Notes under the pieces: model-generated | What the model saw: only the letters and a program-made list of their open reading frames with translations | What the model was told of the DNA's origin: nothing | The model's database searches: none | Part shown: piece after piece, positions 56,417-64,000 of the stretch | Layout: each line of letters starts with the position of its first letter | How positions within the stretch are numbered: the stretch's first letter is position 1 | DNA from: Sphingobacteriales bacterium | Lineage (GTDB): Bacteria; Bacteroidota; Bacteroidia; Sphingobacteriales; Sphingobacteriaceae | Assembly (NCBI GenBank): GCA_025353765.1 | Contig: JANXOD010000009.1 | Coordinates: forward strand, 1-64,000 | Direction of reading: 5' to 3' | Length of the DNA: 64,000 nucleotides | Position numbers and translations under genes: made by a program

Positions 56417-56908
56417 ATGTTTGTAAAGTTTAAGATCATTTTTTTTAAGAGATTATTGGTTACAGGTTTAACCTGTTTTATAACTATAGCTATTTCTTCA
56501 TTTAACAGATATGATATTCATGATTTAACTATGCAAACTCAATTGAAATTAAATGCATTGTACGATCAGGAATATGATGCTTTGAAAGCAAAGAAAATAG
56601 AAATTTTAGTTACTGATGATGGATTTTTGAGATATCGTAAAACCTTTCTGGCAGGTAAACAAGAATATTACTCTTTCAATTTACGACAGCTTAATTCTGT
56701 AAATTATTTAGGCAATAGTACAAAGGGAGACTTATTGCTAAAAACTTTGGGTGAAGATGTTATTGTACAAACATATAATGATCCGAAAGGGGATATTGAT
56801 TCTATGGCTGGAGCTATCAATTTAAACGTAAAATTAATAGAGCCTGAAGACCTCAATCTTATTCAGAATAACTTAATGCAAATTAGAAAAATGCTCGTAA
56901 CCAAATGA
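56417..56908 (+). CDS. Exported protein of unknown function
   Basis: 163 aa. An uncleaved or cleaved N-terminal hydrophobic segment (about 10-30), then a mixed alpha/beta part with YDALKAKKIEILVTDDGFLRYRKTF and DPKGDIDSMAGAINLNVKLIEPEDLN. No family recognised. Divergent from the 55885-56367 gene with about 50 bp between them. Confidence 0.7.
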   Translation: MFVKFKIIFFKRLLVTGLTCFITIAISSFNRYDIHDLTMQTQLKLNALYDQEYDALKAKKIEILVTDDGFLRYRKTFLAGKQEYYSFNLRQLNSVNYLGNSTKGDLLLKTLGEDVIVQTYNDPKGDIDSMAGAINLNVKLIEPEDLNLIQNNLMQIRKMLVTK

Positions 56909-57112
56909 ATAGTAACTATTCCGAAGCGAATTATTTTTTAGAGTATAATATTAGAATTACGTAACTAAAGGATTTTTATTCTAACTAATGTTTTAACTTT
57001 ACTAATTAACCCATTCCAATATATAGTATACAGCATTCATTGTACTATTAATGAATCTGGTATATTGTTGCTTTTCTCGAATTCTAAATCAACTGAGTAG
57101 GTGCCCAAATTT

Positions 57113-58531
57113 ATGAGGAAAAACAGTTATTTTATTTTCATATCATTTTTTCTGTTTCTAAAGGCTTATTCAAATCCGTCTGAACAATTTTTTCTACAAC
57201 ATCTGGATAATGGAAATGGCCTTTCAAATAGTGCTATAAACTACATATTTAAAGATTCTGATAATATTATTTGGGTGGCTACGTGGGATGGTTTAAATAT
57301 GTATGACGGAACTTCCTTTCATGTTTTCAATTACGGTAAGGAGCAGGGTTCAAAAAGTATTGGCAGCAACGTTATTCAACGTATTACGGAAGATAAAGGT
57401 GGAAATATCTGGATTAATACGATAGAAGGCATTTCACGATATGATAAACATTCGGGGATATTTTATAACTATTTCTATAATCAACATCAGCGAAGTAAGA
57501 TTAGTGAACAGGAGTATGAATTAGCCGTTGATAAAACAGGAGATGTTTTTTGTCTCACCCAAAAATATGGCCTTATTTATTACGATGCGGCGGCAGATGC
57601 TTTTCGTCATTGTAATTTACCTAAACGCCCCGCAAAGTTTAATAAACTTGCTTTCGATGAATTCGATCATTTATGGCTGTTAAACAATAATGGAGACTTT
57701 GAAATGTATAGCAGGGGGAAACAACATGAATTCAAACTCTTACATACTTATCAGGAAAAAAGAGGCATAGTCAACTTTTTTCATGTTAATAAGCACTTGT
57801 TTTTTAGTACTACAGATGGTCAATTATTTGAGATAAATAGCAAAACATTAGAGCAAAGGCCGGTTTTAAACATGAAAACGGGTATTACGGATATGATTTA
57901 TTATAAAGATCATTATCTGCTTGCTTGGTCTACAAAAGGATATGGGGTATATGACTCCAATTTTAAATTATCGACTTTTCTTAATCCGGAAGTGCAACAA
58001 ATGCAGGATATCCGGGTAACATCATGGGCTCTGGGGAGCGAACAGATCTTATGGTGTGGTACAGATGGTAATGGAGTTATAAGAATATCTCCCAAAATAA
58101 AATCCTTTTCCACAGTTACTACTTCGGATAATGGGATGCCTTATAATAAATCCGTAAGGGCTTTTTGTGAAGAAAACGGAAATCTCTGGGTGGGTACTAA
58201 AGGCAGTGGCATTATTAAAATGCGAAATTTTTGGTCAGATGGACAGCAAGTTTTAGAAAAACAAAGTTTTTTGTCGCCAGCAGAATTAGATAATAATTCT
58301 ATCTATTCACTTAAAAAAGGATCGGATGACCTGATCTATATTGGTACAGATGCGAAAGGACTTGGAGTATATGATTTAAAAAGTAAAAAATTTCAGAAAT
58401 GGGCAAATATTAAAGAACATGATAAATATCCCGAATTCGGATCTATATATGCTATATTTCAGGATAAAGATCATTCTGTATGGTTAGGAACCAGCGGTTA
58501 TGGGCTCATTCATAAGTTCAACTTTCAATAA
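57113..58531 (+). CDS. Truncated two-component propeller sensor (Reg_prop repeats)
   Basis: 472 aa from ATG 57113; a GTG at 57101 is an alternative. Signal peptide about 1-20, then NGNGLSNSAINYIFKDSDNIIWVATWDGLNMYDG and further propeller blades (WINTIEGISRYD, LWVGTKGSGIIKM, VWLGTSGYGLI). This is the periplasmic sensor part of hybrid two-component systems. It stops after about eight or nine blades, without the Y_Y_Y domain, transmembrane helix, kinase, receiver or AraC domain. The 461 bp that follow hold none of these, so it is probably a broken gene or a stand-alone propeller. Confidence 0.8.
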   Translation: MRKNSYFIFISFFLFLKAYSNPSEQFFLQHLDNGNGLSNSAINYIFKDSDNIIWVATWDGLNMYDGTSFHVFNYGKEQGSKSIGSNVIQRITEDKGGNIWINTIEGISRYDKHSGIFYNYFYNQHQRSKISEQEYELAVDKTGDVFCLTQKYGLIYYDAAADAFRHCNLPKRPAKFNKLAFDEFDHLWLLNNNGDFEMYSRGKQHEFKLLHTYQEKRGIVNFFHVNKHLFFSTTDGQLFEINSKTLEQRPVLNMKTGITDMIYYKDHYLLAWSTKGYGVYDSNFKLSTFLNPEVQQMQDIRVTSWALGSEQILWCGTDGNGVIRISPKIKSFSTVTTSDNGMPYNKSVRAFCEENGNLWVGTKGSGIIKMRNFWSDGQQVLEKQSFLSPAELDNNSIYSLKKGSDDLIYIGTDAKGLGVYDLKSKKFQKWANIKEHDKYPEFGSIYAIFQDKDHSVWLGTSGYGLIHKFNFQ

Positions 58532-58992
58532 GTATTAAGACAAATCCATAAGACAATTGCGATATATTTAATAGGAATTTGTTTTATTAGAAACCAACAA
58601 GCAATAAAAATACATTTCAGGTTTTTATAGGCAACTATTGACCTGTATTGTTGATATGGTATAAATAACGGTAACTACTAAGGAAAGAGTTGCTGTGAAA
58701 AAGGATAAATTTTTGGAGAAAAATGGGATAAAAAGTTTCTAAAAGATTACCGAATTGAGGTAAAAGATTATGGGTAAGAGTAAGAAAAATGAAAGGGAGA
58801 TTAATCTGTTACAAAATAAGCAGGATGCTATATCATAAAAATAATTTTAAGGTATTCTATTAATAATATGTGATCCACCAGCTGCAAAAAAACTGGCAGA
58901 GGTAGACTTTAAGGATCAAAAAAGCTAATAGTGATCATCTACGGTTAGTGTATTTGGTGGATAAGTTTGAAAAATAGCTTTAGCTAGTAAGC
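58532..58992. other. Gene-free region with possible decayed coding sequence
   Basis: 461 bp without an intact gene. A plus-strand frame at about 58694-58840 reads KKDKFLEKNGIKSF, then stop codons interrupt it before MGKSKKNEREINLLQNKQ. Another frame near 58915-58977 reads ANSDHLRLVYLVDKFEK. These fit a small degraded ORF of unknown origin rather than the missing kinase part of the upstream gene. Confidence 0.35.
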
Positions 58993-59784
58993 TTATAACC
59001 CATTCGCTCTTGCAGTAATTTCTGCAATATCTAATACTTTAACTTCTTGTTCTTTATTATAGTTTTTAACGCCATCGCTCAGCATGGTCATGCAAAACGG
59101 GCAGCCGGATGCAATAATAGCAGGTTCCAGTGCCAATGCTTCATCAATACGTTCAATATTGATATCTTTAACTCCTTTTTCGGGCTCTTTAAACATTTGT
59201 GCGCCACCGGCACCACAGCATAATCCGTTAGATTTACAGCGCTTCATTTCTACTAATTCGGCATCAAGTATTTCTAACGCTTTACGGGGAGCTTCATATA
59301 CTCCGTTACCGCGACCCAGGTAGCACGGATCATGGAAAGTAATTTTTTTGCCTTTAAATGATTCACCGCCTTCTGCCCTTAGTTTTCCTTCGTCAATCAG
59401 TTGCTGAATTAATTGGGAATGATGTATCACATCATAATTTCCCCCCAAGCCAGGATACTCATTCTTGATAGTATTAAAGCAATGTGGGCATCCGGTAACG
59501 ATCTTTTTTATATTGTATCCATCTAATATTTGAATATTAGTCATAGCCTGCATCTGGAAAAGAAATTCATTTCCGGCTCTTTTGGCAGGGTCTCCTGTGC
59601 AACTTTCCTCCGTACCTAAAACAGCATATTTTATACCTACATGATGAAGTATTTTACAAATATCCCGGGTTATTTTTTGTGCACGTTCATCAAAACTGCC
59701 CGCACATCCAACCCAAAATAAGATCTCCGGCTCTTCACCTTTTGCAGCCATTTCGGCCATTGTTGGTATAGTAAATTTGTCCAT
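58993..59784 (-). CDS. Heterodisulfide-reductase-type Fe-S protein (CCG domains)
   Basis: 263 aa. Two cysteine-rich CCG-type domains: GCAGSFDERAQ with SCTGDP and TGCPHCFNTIKNEY, then HDPCYLGRGNG with CCGAGG and SGCPFC. This is the HdrD/GlpC/LldE-type subunit that takes electrons from the membrane Fe-S protein encoded just upstream (57 bp gap). Substrate unknown; heterodisulfide reductase-like or lactate/glycerol-linked functions are family possibilities. Confidence 0.9.
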   Translation of the reverse strand: MDKFTIPTMAEMAAKGEEPEILFWVGCAGSFDERAQKITRDICKILHHVGIKYAVLGTEESCTGDPAKRAGNEFLFQMQAMTNIQILDGYNIKKIVTGCPHCFNTIKNEYPGLGGNYDVIHHSQLIQQLIDEGKLRAEGGESFKGKKITFHDPCYLGRGNGVYEAPRKALEILDAELVEMKRCKSNGLCCGAGGAQMFKEPEKGVKDINIERIDEALALEPAIIASGCPFCMTMLSDGVKNYNKEQEVKVLDIAEITARANGL

Positions 59785-59841
59785 TTGTAATAAACTTATT
59801 TGTAAGGTTAATGTTAGTTAAATTGTCCCATAGACAATCGA

Positions 59842-61170
59842 CTAATTGTTAGTTGCCCAGTTAAAGCGATCAGCAGGAGAATATTTCCATGGTGCTCCAT
59901 TGTTTTCTACATTGCTAAGCATGGCATTTAAACTTGCGGGTGCCTGGGCTTCTTCCATAACCGAAAATCTTCTCAGTTCCATAATAATAGCAAGAGGATC
60001 AATATTAACCGGACAGGCTTCTGTACAGGCATTACAGGTTGTGCAGGCCCAGATCTCTTCACGGGAGATGTAATCATCTAATAATGCTTTTCCATCCGTA
60101 TGATCTTTACCGTGCTTATCTATATTTCTTCCAACTTCCTCCATCCGGTCACGGGTATCCATCATAATTTTACGCGGAGATAGAAGTTTACCTGTTATGT
60201 TTGCCGGGCAGACAGAAGTACATCGTCCGCATTCGGTACAAGTATAAGCTTCCATTAAATTCTTCCAGGTAAGGTCCTGAACATCTTTGGCGCCAAACCG
60301 ACTGCCTTCTGCAACAGGTAGAGGAATATAAGATGGATCTAACATGGCCTTAACTTCATTAGTTACGGATTGCATATCTGTAAACTCACCCTTAGGCTGA
60401 AGTTTAGAATAATAAGTATTTGGGAAAGCCAGAATAATATGAAAGTGTTTAGAATAGGGTAAGTAATTTAAAAATGCCAGAATACCAATAATATGAAACC
60501 ACCATGCATATCGTTCTATATAGAACAAAGAAGAGGCAGAAAAACCGGAAAATAAAGATGATAAAGTAGGAGATATACTACCGAATGTTCCGGCCGGATC
60601 ATGGCCATAAAGACTGGCATAAGCAACTGAGCCATGAGTTTTTATAAATGCATATTCTGCCGAATTCATAATTAGAAAGGCAGTCATCAATAACATCTCA
60701 ATGATCAAAATATTATTAGCATCAGACCGTGGCCATTTAGTCATCTCCGTACCGGAAAAGCGTTTTAGTTTAAGAAAATTTCTGCGAGCAAAAAATGCAA
60801 TAACACCCACTAAAACTAGTACAGCCAGAACTTCAAATGAACCAATTAAAAAATTATAACCCCCCCCTAAAAAGGAAGAGAAAATACGATGAGTGCCGAA
60901 TAAACCATCTATTATAATTTCCAACACTTCTAAATTGATGATAATAAAACCAGCATATACGAAGAAGTGCAGGATGGCTGCAACAGGCCTTTTTACCATT
61001 TTTGTCTGCCCAAAAGCTACTTTAAGCATGGTTATTAATCGCTCAGCGGGCCTGTCTGATCGGTTCTCAGGTCGGCCTAAATTTATGTTGCGAATAATTT
61101 TGCGAACATTAATAGTGAATAACGCAACAGCAGCAATAACGATAAGTAAAAATAAGGTTTGAGCAATCAT
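59842..61170 (-). CDS. Membrane (Fe-S)-binding oxidoreductase subunit
   Basis: 442 aa. Transmembrane segments at about 1-20, 68-88, 105-125, 152-175 and 220-240 resemble the NarI-type cytochrome b fold. Two 4Fe-4S clusters follow: CTECGRCTSVCPANI near 300 and CTTCNACTEACPVNID near 370. It forms an electron-transfer pair with the CCG-domain protein downstream, probably feeding or drawing from quinones. Confidence 0.9.
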   Translation of the reverse strand: MIAQTLFLLIVIAAVALFTINVRKIIRNINLGRPENRSDRPAERLITMLKVAFGQTKMVKRPVAAILHFFVYAGFIIINLEVLEIIIDGLFGTHRIFSSFLGGGYNFLIGSFEVLAVLVLVGVIAFFARRNFLKLKRFSGTEMTKWPRSDANNILIIEMLLMTAFLIMNSAEYAFIKTHGSVAYASLYGHDPAGTFGSISPTLSSLFSGFSASSLFYIERYAWWFHIIGILAFLNYLPYSKHFHIILAFPNTYYSKLQPKGEFTDMQSVTNEVKAMLDPSYIPLPVAEGSRFGAKDVQDLTWKNLMEAYTCTECGRCTSVCPANITGKLLSPRKIMMDTRDRMEEVGRNIDKHGKDHTDGKALLDDYISREEIWACTTCNACTEACPVNIDPLAIIMELRRFSVMEEAQAPASLNAMLSNVENNGAPWKYSPADRFNWATNN

Positions 61171-61309
61171 ACCGACTTGGTTGTTTAGCGCTAAATTAAG
61201 GAATAAGACTTAAATCTATTGCTATGCCTGTATAAATTTAAAAAGAGTTTAAGCAAGGAGTTATTCACAATAAATTTCAAATAATATTTTCATAAACCAA
61301 AAAAGACGC

Positions 61310-61317
61310 TACATTTG
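61310..61317 (+). promoter_or_regulatory. Bacteroidota -7 box for tRNA-Phe
   Basis: TACATTTG matches TAnnTTTG, 26 nt before the mature tRNA 5' end. No TTG at the -33 spacing. Confidence 0.55.
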
Positions 61318-61343
61318 CAGTCCCAATCAAATGGGTATGGTCT

Positions 61344-61419
61344 GGTACCATAGCTCAGTTGGTAGAGCAAAGGACTGAAAATCCTTGTGTCGCTGGTTCG
61401 ATTCCAGCTGGTACCACCA
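61344..61419 (+). tRNA. tRNA-Phe (anticodon GAA)
   Basis: 76 nt with encoded CCA. The acceptor stem GGTACCA pairs with TGGTACC, discriminator A, CCA at 61417-61419. D-arm AGCTCAGTTGGTAGAGC, anticodon loop CTGAAAA with GAA at 61377-61379, T-arm GCTGGTTCGATTCCAGC. Confidence 0.98.
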
Positions 61420-61425
61420 AGAAAG

Positions 61426-61455
61426 CTCAATCTTTAATTAGATTGGGTTTTTTTG
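61426..61455 (+). terminator. Intrinsic terminator after tRNA-Phe
   Basis: CTCAATCT pairs with AGATTGGG (8 bp, one G-U), TTAATT loop, followed by seven or more Ts. Confidence 0.8.
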
Positions 61456-61490
61456 TTTAGAGAACTGGAGAGTGGTCATTAAACTAGTAT

Positions 61491-61696
61491 CTGCATCGAT
61501 CAAACTTCAACCTGCGTCAATCAAACCATGAACTGCGCCTATCAAACTTCAACCTGCGTCAATCAAACTTTGACCTGCATCAATCAAATCTTGGACTGCA
61601 TCAATCAAACTTCGACCTGCGTCAATCAAACCATGAACTGCGCCTACCAAACTTTGACCTGCATCAATCAAACCATGAACTGCGCTTACAATCACC
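61491..61696. repeat. 21-bp tandem repeat array (9 full units plus a partial)
   Basis: Units of exactly 21 bp, consensus near CTGCRTCAATCAAACTTYGAC, no indels. Variants ending CCATGAA and starting CTGCGCCTA recur. A plus-strand frame (61528-61761) encodes CxNQTxx-type heptapeptides, not judged to be a gene. The array fills the gap between the tRNA terminator and the converging gene's 3' end. Confidence 0.88.
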
Positions 61697-61721
61697 ACAT
61701 CTATGCAACCATGATATACTC

Positions 61722-63347
61722 TTACCGTTTTCTAACCCGTTTAAGAATCAATAAATTTTGAGCATTATTACTCATACCACTTATATTATTTTGGTAAAGA
61801 TTAACGAGCTGATCATAGAATAAGATAACAACCGGTGATTGCTGCATGACCAGGTTATCCATTTCACGATACATGGCGTATCTTTTAGCATTATCTGTTA
61901 CAGAATAAGCTTTTTCAAACAGTTGGTCGAATTTCTTGTTTTTAAAACTCGTATAGTTTGGTCCTATGGGGACATAATTGTTGGAGTAAAAAACAGAAAG
62001 GTAATTTTCGGCATCCGGATAATCGGCTATCCACGAGCCTCTGAAAAAATTAACATTATTTTTGGCTATCAGCTCACGCAAACTGGCGCCCTGATTTACT
62101 TCAACTTTACATTTTATGCCAATACTTCCTAATTCACCCTGTACAAATTCCATTAAATCCTTATATGTAGTTGAACTTTGCAGCTTAATTTCAGGTAACC
62201 CTATCCCGTTAGGGAAACCGGCTTCTGCCAATAATTTTTTTGCTTTTTCGGGATCATAGTGATAACCTTTTACAGAATCCATATTAAAACCTGGCATTCC
62301 TTTGGGAATAAAACCGGCATGGCCTGGCGTTCCAATACTATTGCGTAAGTATTTAATCATCTTATTTCTGTCGATAGAATAATTAATGGCCTGGCGCAAT
62401 TTTAAATTCTTAAGAGGTGATGATTTGACGATGACCTTGTTACTGTCTACCAATATTCCTAAATATTCTGTGTTTAGATATGGGCCTGTTATGAGTTTAA
62501 ATTCCCCCTGATACTTACGAGTCATTTTGCCGGATTTGGTTAAAATATCATCGCGATAGCTACCATCTATGCTGTTGAAAAAGTCCAAATTCTTTTTGAT
62601 AAATTCCATAAAAGCAGTTTGCTTATCAGGAATAAAAGTTGATTTTATAGCATCTAAATAAGGGAGCTGATGTCTGTTTTCCTGTTCCCAATACTTTTCA
62701 TTTTTCAATAGAACGAGAATTTCTCCTTCTTTCCAGTATTTAAATTTAAAAGGACCTGTGCCAACTGGATGACTTCGAAAATCTTTGCCATAATGATCGG
62801 CAACCTCGTGAGGCACAACAGAACAATATTGAGCGGTGAGCATACTCAGAAAGGGAGTAAAAGGATTTTTTAAGTGTACAATAAATGTGCTGTCGTTAAG
62901 TGCTAGAAATGATTCTTTGCCATTCACTTTATCATTAAATATCCATGCACCAGATGAGGCTATTTTAGGATCAATAATCCGGCTGAAACTATACACAAAA
63001 TCAGCAGCAACTACTTTTCTGCCTTTCCCATTTTTGAATAAAGGATCGTCGTGAAAAAATACATCACTTCGGAGATGGAAAGTATAGCTTTTGCCATCGC
63101 CAGATATTCCCCAGGTTTTGGCAATTGCTGGTATGGTTTGTAAACTATCATTCACCTGCACTAATCCGTTAAATATCTGGTTAATCATCCACAATGCGTT
63201 CTGATTTCTGGCAAATGCGGGATCAAGTGTAGTTAAGCCTTCATTTAAATTAATATTAAACACTTGCTTGTTTTTATCTGATGAATTTATAGAACAGCCA
63301 TTCCATAAGAAACATATGAAAAATAATACGAGCAGAATTTCTCCCAT
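61722..63347 (-). CDS. Oligopeptide-type ABC transporter substrate-binding lipoprotein
   Basis: 541 aa from ATG 63347. Longer frames start at GTG 63404 and at other in-frame codons, but 63347 gives a clean lipoprotein signal with Cys at about 18 (FLWNGC). SBP_bac_5 family: LNEGLTTLDPAFARNQNALWMINQIFNGLV, SYTFHLRSDVFFHDDP, AVNYSIDRNKMIK-like motif (QAINYSIDRNKMIKYL), and the C-terminal DNLVMQQSPVVILFYDQLV. No permease or ATPase genes are adjacent. Binds peptides or similar in the periplasm. Confidence 0.92.
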   Translation of the reverse strand: MGEILLVLFFICFLWNGCSINSSDKNKQVFNINLNEGLTTLDPAFARNQNALWMINQIFNGLVQVNDSLQTIPAIAKTWGISGDGKSYTFHLRSDVFFHDDPLFKNGKGRKVVAADFVYSFSRIIDPKIASSGAWIFNDKVNGKESFLALNDSTFIVHLKNPFTPFLSMLTAQYCSVVPHEVADHYGKDFRSHPVGTGPFKFKYWKEGEILVLLKNEKYWEQENRHQLPYLDAIKSTFIPDKQTAFMEFIKKNLDFFNSIDGSYRDDILTKSGKMTRKYQGEFKLITGPYLNTEYLGILVDSNKVIVKSSPLKNLKLRQAINYSIDRNKMIKYLRNSIGTPGHAGFIPKGMPGFNMDSVKGYHYDPEKAKKLLAEAGFPNGIGLPEIKLQSSTTYKDLMEFVQGELGSIGIKCKVEVNQGASLRELIAKNNVNFFRGSWIADYPDAENYLSVFYSNNYVPIGPNYTSFKNKKFDQLFEKAYSVTDNAKRYAMYREMDNLVMQQSPVVILFYDQLVNLYQNNISGMSNNAQNLLILKRVRKR

Positions 63348-63393
63348 TTTAAAGGGAGACAAGCACATTCTCTCTATAGGAAACAAACATTTG

Positions 63394-63401
63394 TACATTT
63401 G
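63394..63401 (+). promoter_or_regulatory. Bacteroidota -7 box of the BtuF-like gene
   Basis: TACATTTG matches TAnnTTTG, 17 nt before the ATG at 63419. No TTG at the -33 spacing. Confidence 0.45.
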
Positions 63402-63418
63402 CACAAATTAAACCATTA

Positions 63419-64000
63419 ATGCCTGATAAAAAAATAATATCGCTATTGCCGGCTGCTACAGAAATTGTTTGTGCTTTGGGTTTAGAAAGTCAGTTGGTCG
63501 GGCGTTCGCATGAGTGTGATTATCCAGAAACGATAAAGGACTTGCCCATCTGTTCCTCAGCTAAATTTTTGCCTGGGTCAAATAGTGCGCATATTGATAG
63601 ACAGGTAAAGGAGATTTTGTCAGATGCATTGTCCATTTATACCATTGATAAGGAAACTATTAAATCATTAAATCCGGATGTAATTATTACCCAGGCACAA
63701 TGTGAAGTATGTGCAGTAAGTTTAAAAGATGTGGAGGAGGCATTGGATAATTTGCTGGATAAAAAAGCGGATATTATCTCTCTGGAACCCCAAATTCTGG
63801 GTAATATTTTTAAAGATATAAGAGCTGTTGCCCAACAATTAGAAGCAGATGAGCAGGCCGAACAACTTATTGGGGAATTGGAAGAACGCATCAACATCAT
63901 TCGTCATAAACTAAAATTCAGTGATAATAAACCTAAGATTGCCTGTATAGAATGGCTTTCGCCAATGATGGTTGCCGGTAACTGGACACCAGAATTGGTT
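63419..64000 (+). CDS. BtuF-like periplasmic-binding-fold protein (3' end outside window)
   Basis: At least 194 aa, open to the window end. KIISLLPAATEIVCALGLESQLVGRSHECDYPETIKDLP is the N-terminal segment of cobalamin/iron-complex binding proteins (PBP type III), and SLNPDVIITQAQCEVCAVS is the next conserved part. It has no signal peptide, unlike typical BtuF, but many Bacteroidota homologs start this way. No cobalamin riboswitch was recognised upstream. Divergent from the oligopeptide-binding gene. Confidence 0.87.
   Translation, partial: MPDKKIISLLPAATEIVCALGLESQLVGRSHECDYPETIKDLPICSSAKFLPGSNSAHIDRQVKEILSDALSIYTIDKETIKSLNPDVIITQAQCEVCAVSLKDVEEALDNLLDKKADIISLEPQILGNIFKDIRAVAQQLEADEQAEQLIGELEERINIIRHKLKFSDNKPKIACIEWLSPMMVAGNWTPELV

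Noticed and set aside
61528-61761. Plus-strand frame with CxNQT heptads in the 61.5-kb array.
   Set aside because: Again explained by the 21-bp period, and its 3' end overlaps the coding end of the converging binding-protein gene.

Overview
The window looks like a chromosomal segment of a member of the Bacteroidota, probably a Sphingobacteriaceae-like genus (Pedobacter, Solitalea or a relative). The evidence is AT-rich DNA, promoters of the TTG-N19-TAnnTTTG type (clear before sucD and rpsF), type IX secretion (T9SS) components and sorting domains, FISUMP and DUF4293 families, and a TonB-dependent receptor with an N-terminal carboxypeptidase-regulatory domain. No phage, IS element, CRISPR array or rRNA was seen; one tRNA (Phe) is present.

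Layout. 1-14.2 kb is a co-directional surface-fibre locus: a partial and a complete collagen-like protein, two long fibre proteins built from YadA-head-like repeats, a protein with a gliding-type (CHU_C) T9SS C-terminal domain, a PorP/SprF-type outer-membrane protein and a PorE-like OmpA protein. 14.2-23.1 kb holds a polysaccharide deacetylase, a TolC/HlyD efflux pair without a pump, gpsA, a DEAD-box helicase, a secreted T9SS cargo protein and a DUF4293 membrane protein. 23.3-33.2 kb carries truA, an ABC exporter, sucD, msrB, an acyltransferase, fabG, a VWA-like membrane protein and a FtsB/DivIC-type protein. 33.3-44.3 kb has a TonB receptor, eno with a small partner, a FISUMP lipoprotein, an ABC-2 exporter, carA, panB and a pseudouridine synthase. 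44.4-53.6 kb mixes lipoproteins (unknown, beta-helix, astacin protease) with icd, an SDR and dnaX. 53.7-55.6 kb is rpsF-rpsR-rplI and mtgA. 55.6-64 kb has small unknown genes, a truncated two-component propeller sensor, an Fe-S membrane oxidoreductase pair, tRNA-Phe, an oligopeptide-binding lipoprotein and the start of a BtuF-like binding protein.

How the genes work together. The first 14 kb most plausibly makes and exports extracellular fibres: three ORFs share one N-terminal module joined to different shafts, next to the cargo/SprF/PorE combination typical of T9SS adhesin loci. The rest is mainly housekeeping.

Most notable non-genic signals: three unrelated intergenic tandem arrays that all have a 21-bp period (27.1, 38.8 and 61.5 kb); an orphan copy of the last 13 codons of the ABC-2 permease, 1.3 kb from the real one and differing only at synonymous sites; a repeat-like segment apparently inserted in frame into truA; and strong hairpins placed about 10-17 nt before gpsA and mtgA.
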